Source of the DNA: Deltaproteobacteria bacterium
GTDB lineage: Bacteria > Bdellovibrionota > O2-12-FULL-43-9 > JACQJE01
Length of the DNA stretch: 5,325 bases
NCBI GenBank assembly: GCA_016205125.1
Contig: JACQJE010000124.1
Location: forward strand, 1-5,325
Direction of reading: 5' to 3'
Both the position numbers and the translations under genes were made by a program. Of the stretch, positions 1-5,325 are shown piece after piece (position 1 is the first letter of the stretch; every line of letters starts with the position of its first letter). The notes under the pieces were generated by a model, which saw nothing but the letters and a program-made list of their open reading frames with translations, made no database searches and had not been told where the DNA came from.

Positions 1-71
1 ACCGCCGGACGCGACAGCGCATGTCCGGTGGTGTGAGAGGACGGGGGCTGTAAGGCCCCCTCCTACTCGAT
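1..71 (+). mobile_element. 3' end of a group II intron (domains V and VI)
   Basis: Domain V: positions 1-10 pair with 23-32, including a G4.U29 wobble. A two-base AU bulge lies at 21-22, and a short upper stem (11-13 with 18-20) closes an ACAG loop. The catalytic triad aligns as CGC at 3-5, with the wobble expected at its middle base. Domain VI: positions 35-41 pair with 61-68 around a single unpaired A at 65, the expected lariat branch point. C42 is bulged, and a G-rich stem (43-49 with 54-60) is capped by a GTAA (GNRA) loop. The intron should end at the AT at 70-71, matching the usual AY 3' end, six bases after the branch A. Such introns are ribozyme retroelements that usually encode a reverse transcriptase; that part would lie left of the window. 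Only the terminus is visible, so class and activity are unknown. The pairing is seen directly; the identity comes from family knowledge. Confidence 0.85.
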
Positions 72-159
72 TGGGGGTGAATCTTCGCACGTGATTGAGA
101 AGTTCCATCTTAGACTAATTTTCATCATGAAATAGGGCACCTCTGTTGATGAAGTTGAC

Positions 160-882
160 ATGAAGCTGTTGCAGAAATACCAAGAAGAGTTGAAACCGTG
201 GAGAAGCGCTTCGCCTCTTCCCGATTTTTTCCTTTCTCTTTTGGGAGAATATGGCCCACAGCACTGGTGGCCGGGAGATTCTCCGTTTGAAACAGCGATT
301 GGAGCAATTCTCACCCAAAACACATCCTGGACAAATGTCGAGAAGGCAATAGCAAATCTTCGACATGCAAATATGCTCGACGCGGCTTCAATGAACGGAG
401 TGGATGCCGGTTTTCTTGAAGAGTTCATCCGCCCCTCCGGCTATTTCCGCCAAAAATCTAAAAAACTAAAAACTTTTTGCACTTTTTTGGCGGAACGTTA
501 TGACGGGGAAATTGGAAACTTAAAGGAGATTCCACTCTGTCAAGCGAGGGAGGAACTCCTCTCGATCAAGGGGATCGGACCTGAAACGGCAGACAGTATC
601 CTTCTCTATGCCTTGGAGTTTCCGATCTTTGTCGTGGATGCCTATACCGTCCGCATTGTGGATCGCTGGTTTAATCGCGAGGCCGGCACTTGGACGTATG
701 ATGAGCTTCAGACCTACTTCATGGATCGCCTTCCCCACAGCGCCGAACTCTTTAATGAGTATCACGCACTCCTTGTCCGCTTCGCAAAGGAGAGTTGCAC
801 AAAAAGAGAGCCGGGCTGCTGTGAATGCTTCCTGATTCGCGACTGCAAATACGGCGAGATGTCATTGACGTCTGAAAAATAA
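160..882 (+). CDS. Endonuclease III superfamily DNA glycosylase, MagIII-like, with Fe-S cluster loop
   Basis: A 240-residue base-excision-repair glycosylase of the HhH-GPD superfamily. It should flip damaged bases out of DNA and cut the N-glycosidic bond. The helix-hairpin-helix lies near residues 133-150 (core KGIGPETADSILLY), followed by the catalytic aspartate D160 in VVDAYT. At the position where endonuclease III carries its lyase lysine (GRKTA) this protein has glutamate E142 (GPETA), so it is probably a monofunctional glycosylase without AP-lyase activity. The N-terminal part (HWWP at 35-38, then GAILTQNT at 48-55 and RPSGYF at 91-96) resembles the 3-methyladenine glycosylase MagIII of Helicobacter pylori. 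Unlike that enzyme it keeps a complete C-X6-C-X2-C-X5-C motif (C213, C220, C223, C229) for a 4Fe-4S cluster, plus an extra C221. The start is the only usable in-frame codon after the stop at 133-135; the ribosome site is weak (GAAG at 151-154). It converges on the PFOR gene 19 bp downstream. The substrate (alkylated purine or oxidised pyrimidine) is inferred, not shown. Confidence 0.88.
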   Translation: MKLLQKYQEELKPWRSASPLPDFFLSLLGEYGPQHWWPGDSPFETAIGAILTQNTSWTNVEKAIANLRHANMLDAASMNGVDAGFLEEFIRPSGYFRQKSKKLKTFCTFLAERYDGEIGNLKEIPLCQAREELLSIKGIGPETADSILLYALEFPIFVVDAYTVRIVDRWFNREAGTWTYDELQTYFMDRLPHSAELFNEYHALLVRFAKESCTKREPGCCECFLIRDCKYGEMSLTSEK

Positions 883-901
883 TTGCGAGTGTGGAGCTGT
901 T

Positions 902-3900
902 TTATTCGTTCAATCCGGGAACATGGCGCTCTACCCCTTCCATCTGCTTGTAATAGCGCCACCGCTCCTCGATGTCCTTTTGCGCCAGTTCCATCAGATG
1001 GGAGAATGCCGATGGGTCGGACTCTGCCAAAGAGGCAAAGCGGGATTCTTTCTTTGCGAATTCACTGAAAGGGAGCGTGGGGGAGTGGCTGTCGAGCCGG
1101 AAAGGGTGGTGACCCTCTCTTTGCTCTCTCGGGTCGAACCGATAGAGTGTCCAGAAACCGCTCTGGACCGCTTCTTTCTGGTGAGTCATGATGCGCGACA
1201 TATCGATGCCGTGAGCGATGCAGGGGCTGTAGGCCAAAATGAGCGCAGGGCCGTCATAGGAATCTGCTTCAATGAAGGCGCGAATCGATTGGAGGGGATT
1301 GGCTCCCATCGCAACGCTGGCCACATAGACATGACCGTAGCTCATAGCGATCATACCAAGATCTTTCTTTGCACTGCTCTTTCCGCCCACCGCGAACTTC
1401 GCTGCTGCCCCTCGCGGCGTCGCCTTGGAGACCTGACCTCCCGTGTTGGAATAGACTTCCGTATCAAGCACGAGGACCTTCACGTTGTGTCCAGACGCGA
1501 GCACGTGGTCGAGCCCGCCAAAACCGATGTCGTAAGCCCAGCCATCTCCCCCAATAATCCAGACACTTCTTGGAATGAGGTAGTCTGTCATTTCGAGAAG
1601 GGAGCGGGCTTCTTGGAATGAGAGCGATTGCAGAATTTTCCTCAGCTCGGCGACCTTCGCGAAAATACGCTGAAAATCGGTCTCAGAGTGAGGTTTTTCA
1701 GTCATCACTTCTCTGACGAAATCCTCTCCAACTTCTCCTGACAGAGAGGCGAGCAAAGTGAGCGCTGTTTGCCGCCCCTGTTCATAAGCGAGCCGCATGC
1801 CGAGCCCGAATTCCGCATTGTCCTCAAAGAGGGAATTCGCCCAGGCTGGGCCGCACCCGAGGGCATTTTTGCTCCACGGGGTGGTCGGCAGGTTCCCGCC
1901 GTAGATTGAGGAGCACCCCGTCGCATTCGCAATGACAAGGCGGTCTCCAAAGAGCTGACTGAGGAGTTTGAGATAAGGGGTTTCTCCACAGCCGGCACAG
2001 GCTCCCGAGAATTCGAACAGCGGCTGGAGCAGTTGAGAACCTTTGACGGTCTCAGGCCGCACTTGACTTCGGTCGATGTCGCGGATATCGAGAAAAAAAG
2101 AAAAGTTTTGTTGTTCTCTTTCAAGGTGGGGGTTCTTGTTCTCCATATTGAGAGCCTTGTGTGACGGATTCTCTTTACTTTTTGCCGGGCAGACATCGGC
2201 GCAGACACCGCACCCCGTGCAATCTTCTGGCGCGACCTGGATCGTCATTTTCTGATTTGCCAGCTCTTTGCCGCTCCACTGTTTGGAAAGAAATCCGGCG
2301 GGAGCCTTTTCCAATGTCTCTGGAGGAAAAAGCTTCATGCGGATGGCCGCGTGCGGGCAGACAAGGGAACAGAGAGCGCAGTCGATGCAGAGAGAGGGAT
2401 CCCAAATCGGAATCTCCGTTGCAATGTTCCTCTTTTCCCATTGGGCTGTCCCTACGGGAAATGTCCCATCCTTTGGCATGGCGCTCACAGGGAGGAGGTC
2501 GCCGTTGCCTGTCATCAGGCGGGAGGTAAATTTTCTGAAAAATTCAGAGGGATGCGGGTCGAGGGAGGCTGAGCGGCGCTTCTCTGCTGTCATCTGATCG
2601 GGGTAACGAACCTCGTGAATGGCCTGGGCCGCCGCATCGATTGCCGCATTGTTTTTTGCGACAATCTCTTTTCCCTTCCTGGAATAACTCTCTGACACCC
2701 CTATCTTGATCAGGGACAGAGCTTGTTCACGAGGAAGGAGTCCCGAGAGGAGGAGGAAGGCGGTCTGCATAATCGTATTGATTCTTCCGCTCAAGCCGCA
2801 TTCTGATGCGATGCGGTGGGCATCGATGACGAAGAGACGGAGTCTCTTCCCGAGAATCGCTGACTGCACTTCCCGCGAAAGACGATCCCACACCTCTCCC
2901 GGACCGCAGGGTGCGTTGAGCAGAAAAAGGGCCCCCTCTTCAGCCTGTGAGAGGAGATCCATCTTTTCGAGAAAATGAAATTGATGGCAGGCGATAAAAT
3001 CAGCTCTCTGGATGAGATAGGTGGAGCGGATTGGCTCTGGACTGAAGCGGAGATGGCTCACCGTTACGGATCCAGCTTTCTTGGAATCGTAGACAAAATA
3101 TCCCTGCACATGAAGAGGGGTGTTTTCTCCGATGATCTTGACACTGTTCTTATTTGCGCTGACCGTCCCGTCACTGCCGAGGCCGTAGAAAACAGCCCGC
3201 ATTCCCCCTTTGTTCTCCGTCGAAAAGGAACGATCCCATTTGAGACTCAAATGGGTCACATCATCGATAATGCCGATCGTGAAATGGTTTTTGGGTGAAG
3301 GGTGTTTGAGTTCAGAAAAAATGGCAGTGACCATGGCAGGGGTAAACTCTTTCGAGGCCAGACCGTATCTCCCTCCAATCACGCGCGGTTTTTCAGCCGG
3401 TCTCTTCTCATGCCATTTCTCTTCCAGCGCCGCCACCCCATCGAGATAGAGTGGTTCTCCCAGACTCCCCGGCTCTTTTGTCCGGTCGAGGACGGCAATC
3501 TGACGAACGGTCGAAGGGAGCATTTTTACAAAATGGGTTGCCGAAAAGGGGCGGTAAAGCCGTACTCGGAGTAAGCCGACCTTCTCCCCCTCTCCCGACA
3601 ACTTTTCAACCGCTTCTTCTGCCGCGCCCGCTCCTGAGCCCATTAAAACGATCACACGTTCTGCGTCCGGTGCTCCGACATAGTCAAAGAGGCGGTAGCG
3701 GCGCCCCGTCATCCGGAAAAAGAGATCCATGTATTTTTGTAATATTGATGGGACGGCGTCATAGTATCCATTTGCCGCTTCTCTCGATTGAAAGAAAACG
3801 TCTGGATTTTGTGAAGATCCTCTCAGCAGCGGCCGCATGGGCGACAGGGATCTGCCACGGTGCGCTTCGATGGCGTCCCGCGACAGGAGAAGGGACATTT

Positions 3901-4477
3901 CCTCTGGAGAGAGGGGCTCTATTTTGTTGATCTCGTGCGATGTGCGGAATCCATCAAAGAAGTGGATGAACGGGACGCGGGATTCGAGGGAGACAGCCTG
4001 ACTGAGGAGTGCAAAATCGTGTGCCTCCTGAACCGAGCCCGAGCAGAGCAGAGCCCACCCCGTAGAGCGGGCCGCCATGACGTCGGAATGATCGCCGAAA
4101 ATGGAGAGCGCGTGCGTCGCAATGGTGCGCGATGCGACATGAAAGACTGCGGGAGTCAATTCCCCCGCAATCTTAAACATATCCGGAATCATCAGAAGAA
4201 GACCCTGACTCGCCGTAAAAGTGGTTGTCAGCGCGCCCCCCTGAAGCGCTCCATGAATGACCCCTGCGGCTCCCCCTTCACTCTGCATCTGGATGATTTT
4301 TGGGACGGCTCCCCAGAGGTTTTTCTTCTTTTTGGAGGCCCAGAGGTCTGTAAGTTCTCCCATGGTTGAAGCAGGTGTGATCGGATAAATGGCAATGACT
4401 TCGTTGGTGAGATAGGCGACACGGGCAGCGGCTTCATTCCCGTCGACTGTGATAAAAGAGGAAGATCGCTTTTCCAA
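902..4477 (-). CDS. nifJ: Pyruvate:ferredoxin (flavodoxin) oxidoreductase, single-chain
   Basis: Cytoplasmic TPP and iron-sulfur enzyme that oxidises pyruvate with CoA to acetyl-CoA and CO2, passing electrons to ferredoxin or flavodoxin; the family can also run in reverse as pyruvate synthase. Numbering from the TTG start at 4477 (1191 residues; relatives about 1170-1230): N-terminal domain with YPITPAS (T34), QSEGGAAG (E67) and R117 before ALSIFGDHSD; transketolase C-like domain about 260-390; gamma-type domain about 400-590 with GLGSDGTVSANKNS; EKR region about 593-617; two-cluster ferredoxin domain with C697/700/703/707 and C753/756/759/763; TPP domain with the proximal cluster ligands C827, C830, C855 and C1086, the GDG motif at 977-979 and NTGGQ at 1011-1015. 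These match the active-site and cluster residues of Desulfovibrio africanus PFOR, so all cofactors should be present. The C-terminal oxygen-protective extension of that enzyme appears absent. Upstream in-frame starts exist at 4498 (ATG) and 4522 (TTG); I prefer 4477 for its ribosome site and family-like N-terminus. The gene stands alone, with no ferredoxin gene adjacent. A related 2-oxoacid substrate is possible. Confidence 0.97.
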   Translation of the reverse strand: MEKRSSSFITVDGNEAAARVAYLTNEVIAIYPITPASTMGELTDLWASKKKKNLWGAVPKIIQMQSEGGAAGVIHGALQGGALTTTFTASQGLLLMIPDMFKIAGELTPAVFHVASRTIATHALSIFGDHSDVMAARSTGWALLCSGSVQEAHDFALLSQAVSLESRVPFIHFFDGFRTSHEINKIEPLSPEEMSLLLSRDAIEAHRGRSLSPMRPLLRGSSQNPDVFFQSREAANGYYDAVPSILQKYMDLFFRMTGRRYRLFDYVGAPDAERVIVLMGSGAGAAEEAVEKLSGEGEKVGLLRVRLYRPFSATHFVKMLPSTVRQIAVLDRTKEPGSLGEPLYLDGVAALEEKWHEKRPAEKPRVIGGRYGLASKEFTPAMVTAIFSELKHPSPKNHFTIGIIDDVTHLSLKWDRSFSTENKGGMRAVFYGLGSDGTVSANKNSVKIIGENTPLHVQGYFVYDSKKAGSVTVSHLRFSPEPIRSTYLIQRADFIACHQFHFLEKMDLLSQAEEGALFLLNAPCGPGEVWDRLSREVQSAILGKRLRLFVIDAHRIASECGLSGRINTIMQTAFLLLSGLLPREQALSLIKIGVSESYSRKGKEIVAKNNAAIDAAAQAIHEVRYPDQMTAEKRRSASLDPHPSEFFRKFTSRLMTGNGDLLPVSAMPKDGTFPVGTAQWEKRNIATEIPIWDPSLCIDCALCSLVCPHAAIRMKLFPPETLEKAPAGFLSKQWSGKELANQKMTIQVAPEDCTGCGVCADVCPAKSKENPSHKALNMENKNPHLEREQQNFSFFLDIRDIDRSQVRPETVKGSQLLQPLFEFSGACAGCGETPYLKLLSQLFGDRLVIANATGCSSIYGGNLPTTPWSKNALGCGPAWANSLFEDNAEFGLGMRLAYEQGRQTALTLLASLSGEVGEDFVREVMTEKPHSETDFQRIFAKVAELRKILQSLSFQEARSLLEMTDYLIPRSVWIIGGDGWAYDIGFGGLDHVLASGHNVKVLVLDTEVYSNTGGQVSKATPRGAAAKFAVGGKSSAKKDLGMIAMSYGHVYVASVAMGANPLQSIRAFIEADSYDGPALILAYSPCIAHGIDMSRIMTHQKEAVQSGFWTLYRFDPREQREGHHPFRLDSHSPTLPFSEFAKKESRFASLAESDPSAFSHLMELAQKDIEERWRYYKQMEGVERHVPGLNE

Positions 4478-4481
4478 AATA

Positions 4482-4489
4482 CCCCCCTT
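4482..4489 (-). promoter_or_regulatory. Ribosome binding site that decides the PFOR start
   Basis: On the minus strand AAGGGGGG lies four bases before the TTG at 4477-4475. It is an AGGAGG-like run with one A-to-G change. The alternative ATG (4498-4496) has no purine-rich site upstream. The alternative TTG (4522-4520) has only AAGG six bases before it. Starting at 4477 leaves nine residues after the initiator before TVDGNEAA, close to the N-termini of known PFORs; the other starts add 7 or 15 residues of non-conserved sequence. Confidence 0.55.
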
Positions 4490-4541
4490 GGACACCATAC
4501 CGCGATGGGCGCTCTGGTGCAAGGTCAGCCTTGATCCACCC

Positions 4542-4583
4542 AGGGTTTCGGCAAAGTCATGACAGGCCGTTTAGGGGTCTCTC
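4542..4583 (+). repeat. Left arm of the 204-bp element
   Basis: Forty-two-base arm matching the reverse complement of 4704-4745 at 41 of 42 positions; the exception is T4548. The inner limit is sharp, because 4584 does not match the complement of 4703. The outer limit is also sharp, because 4541 does not match the complement of 4746. Confidence 0.9.
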
Positions 4584-4703
4584 TCAAGGGACGCGCGGAC
4601 ACGACCCTGATCCATAGACTACCTTTGCGCCCTGAGTCCGCGCTGCATTCCGCCGCCCAGCTATCATTTGCTAAGTTCTTGGGCAGCTCCATAGCCCCTT
4701 TAC

Positions 4704-4745
4704 GAGAGACCCCTAAACGGCCTGTCATGACTTTGCCGGAACCCT
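4704..4745 (-). repeat. Right arm of the 204-bp element
   Basis: Forty-two-base inverted copy of the left arm, with G4739 opposite T4548 as the only difference. The near identity of the arms points to recent origin, selection on the pairing, or gene conversion between them. Confidence 0.9.
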
Positions 4746-4764
4746 CCCTCTGGTACAGGCTCAA

Positions 4765-4793
4765 TTGCATCTGAGCTTATTTTCCGTTACACT
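4765..4793 (+). promoter_or_regulatory. Weak candidate promoter for the exporter gene
   Basis: TTGCAT (4765-4770) and TACACT (4788-4793) are 17 bases apart, resembling a sigma-70 type -35/-10 pair with three and four of six consensus matches. Transcription would start near 4800 and leave a leader of about 75 bases before the GTG at 4875. The match is modest and could be chance. Confidence 0.25.
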
Positions 4794-4799
4794 ACTCCT

Positions 4800-4827
4800 A
4801 TCTTATCCATTTTCTTTTAATTTCCAA
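4800..4827 (-). promoter_or_regulatory. Weak candidate promoter for PFOR
   Basis: Read on the minus strand, TTGGAA (4827-4822) and TAAGAT (4805-4800) are 16 bases apart, each with four of six matches to sigma-70 consensus. If real, the PFOR transcript would begin near 4793 and carry a leader of about 315 bases that includes the entire 204-bp hairpin element. It lies next to the plus-strand candidate, so the two would compete. Pattern match only. Confidence 0.22.
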
Positions 4828-4862
4828 CGGTAGATGCGTTTGAAGTTTAGCAGGCTTTTCAG

Positions 4863-4867
4863 GGAGG
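4863..4867 (+). promoter_or_regulatory. Ribosome binding site of the exporter gene
   Basis: GGAGG lies seven bases before the GTG at 4875, an ideal spacing. It supports a GTG start in a frame that has no ATG between the upstream stop (4848-4850) and the conserved N-terminal region. Confidence 0.75.
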
Positions 4868-4874
4868 AAAGGTT

Positions 4875-5325
4875 GTGCAGAGATTCAAGCGCTGGCTGAC
4901 GTTCGGGATCACTTCTGAAAAATATATCCGCTGGCAGATCAAATATGCCTACCTGATTCTGGCAGTCGGCATCGTGTCGGCCGGAGCCGGGACTTATTTT
5001 TCTTCCAAGCTCGGGTTCAATAGCGATTTTACCGCACTCCTTCCTGATGATGCGCCGAGTGTCGTCGATCTTGATGTTGTCACTGAGAAAGCGGGCGGCG
5101 TTGGATACCTCGTCCTCGCGCTCGAGGCTCAAAACGTCGAATCTGCCAAGAAGTTTGCCGACATGCTGGCGCCGGAGTTGGAGAATCTCCCCGAAATTAC
5201 CTATGTCGATTACAAGATTGACCGCCCCTTCTTTGACGCAAAGACGCTCCTCTTCGTCGACACGGAAGATCTGATCACCATTCGCGAGCGCCTCGCGGAA
5301 AGGGTAGTGCGAGAGAGAAAGAAGC
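4875..5325 (+). CDS. RND/MMPL superfamily exporter, N-terminal part (runs off the right edge)
   Basis: The first 150 codons of an inner-membrane transporter of the RND superfamily, probably a proton-driven exporter of lipids or other hydrophobic molecules. After a basic stretch (QRFKRW) there is one hydrophobic segment at about residues 24-43 (YAYLILAVGIVSAGAGTYF). The motif SDFTALLPDDAPSV at 50-63 then opens the first periplasmic domain, a pattern typical of MMPL/patched-like proteins: short N-terminal tail, TM1, then an F..LLP motif. The following GGVGYLVLALEA (74-85) and FFDAKTLLFVDTEDL (119-133) also resemble the porter domain of bacterial RND permeases of the hopanoid or lipid transporter type. 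The start is GTG 4875, the only start codon between the in-frame stop at 4848-4850 and the conserved region, with GGAGG seven bases upstream. Full members have about 750-900 residues and 12 TM segments, so most of the gene is missing here. It is divergent from PFOR. The substrate cannot be told. Confidence 0.85.
   Translation, partial: MQRFKRWLTFGITSEKYIRWQIKYAYLILAVGIVSAGAGTYFSSKLGFNSDFTALLPDDAPSVVDLDVVTEKAGGVGYLVLALEAQNVESAKKFADMLAPELENLPEITYVDYKIDRPFFDAKTLLFVDTEDLITIRERLAERVVRERKK

Larger units (their letters stand above)
4542..4745. repeat. 204-bp inverted-repeat (MITE-like or structured) element
   Basis: The outer 42 bases of each end are reverse complements except at 4548/4739, which would form a U.G pair in plus-strand RNA. 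The 120-base interior folds further: 4593-4600 (GCGCGGAC) is the exact complement of 4636-4643, and 4652-4658 can pair with 4681-4687 with one wobble, so the whole could form a long stem bearing two hairpins. Each arm contains the palindrome GTCATGAC (4556-4563 and 4724-4731). A CCC triplet abuts both ends (4539-4541 and 4746-4748) and could be a 3-bp target duplication or chance. No transposase is present. I infer a non-autonomous mobile element or dispersed structured repeat. It lies in the PFOR 5' leader, so it may affect PFOR expression. Confidence 0.85.
4478..4874. other. Intergenic region between divergent PFOR and exporter genes
   Basis: This 397-bp stretch contains no supported gene. 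From left to right it holds the PFOR ribosome site and alternative starts (4482-4522), a 204-bp inverted-repeat element (4542-4745), a more AT-rich section (about 4760-4860) with weak candidate promoters facing both ways, and the exporter ribosome site (4863-4867). It must carry the regulatory signals of both flanking genes unless the PFOR leader starts inside the repeat. Confidence 0.75.

Noticed and set aside
42..63. GC-rich hairpin that could be a rho-independent terminator
   Set aside because: There is no T-run after the stem. The extended pairing with a single bulged A and the adjoining domain V show it is group II intron domain VI.
63..428. 121-codon minus-strand frame overlapping the glycosylase gene
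   Set aside because: It is antisense to the conserved glycosylase N-terminus and runs into the intron domain VI stem. No recognisable protein features.
883..901. Bidirectional terminator between the convergent genes
   Set aside because: Only 19 bases separate the stops, and I find no stem with a T-run there or just inside either gene.
923..1621. 232-codon plus-strand frame inside the PFOR gene
   Set aside because: It is the antisense shadow of the most conserved PFOR part (TPP domain). Its composition, rich in H, R, V and E, is typical of antisense frames.
1705..2208. 167-codon minus-strand frame within PFOR
   Set aside because: Same strand as PFOR but a different frame, and it crosses the cluster and TPP motifs that are intact in the PFOR frame. 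No sign of a frameshift.
3302..4369. Overlapping plus-strand frames of 90-169 codons
   Set aside because: All are antisense to conserved PFOR N-terminal and middle domains, with no ribosome sites or known motifs.
4542..4745. CRISPR or tandem repeat
   Set aside because: The repeat units are inverted and occur only twice; there are no spacers or direct-repeat periodicity.
4803..5132. 109-codon minus-strand frame
   Set aside because: Antisense to the exporter N-terminus, whose plus-strand frame has a ribosome site, a TM segment and family motifs.

Overview
The window reads as bacterial chromosome with about even base composition, from an organism with anaerobic or facultative metabolism. The evidence is a complete single-chain pyruvate:ferredoxin oxidoreductase (PFOR), a bacterial-type group II intron end, an iron-sulfur DNA glycosylase and an RND/MMPL-type exporter. 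The exporter's N-terminus resembles those of deltaproteobacteria-like Gram-negative lineages, but nothing here fixes the phylum.

Layout. Positions 1-71 are the 3' end of a group II intron. Domain V lacks only its first base or so, and domain VI is complete with its bulged branch-point adenosine. The rest of the intron lies to the left, outside the window. Positions 72-159 are 3' exon or leader with no gene I can support. Positions 160-882 (+) encode a 240-residue endonuclease III superfamily glycosylase of the MagIII-like branch. It converges, with only 19 bp between stop codons, on the large PFOR gene at 902-4477 (-). The PFOR 5' side and the exporter gene (starts 4875, +, runs off the right edge) are divergent and share a 397-bp intergenic region. 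Half of that region is a 204-bp element (4542-4745) with 42-bp nearly perfect inverted ends and further internal stems. Beyond it are an AT-richer stretch with weak candidate promoters for both directions and a good ribosome binding site for the exporter.

How it fits together. The three genes do not form an operon: one pair is convergent and the other divergent. PFOR is a central carbon enzyme linking pyruvate, CoA and ferredoxin. The glycosylase is a DNA repair enzyme and the exporter a membrane transporter, and I see no evidence for a joint pathway. The most notable non-coding items are the two mobile or structured elements flanking the glycosylase-PFOR block: the group II intron terminus and the hairpin element in the PFOR leader. 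I did not find a convincing new multi-gene system. The hairpin element is the best candidate for something undescribed.
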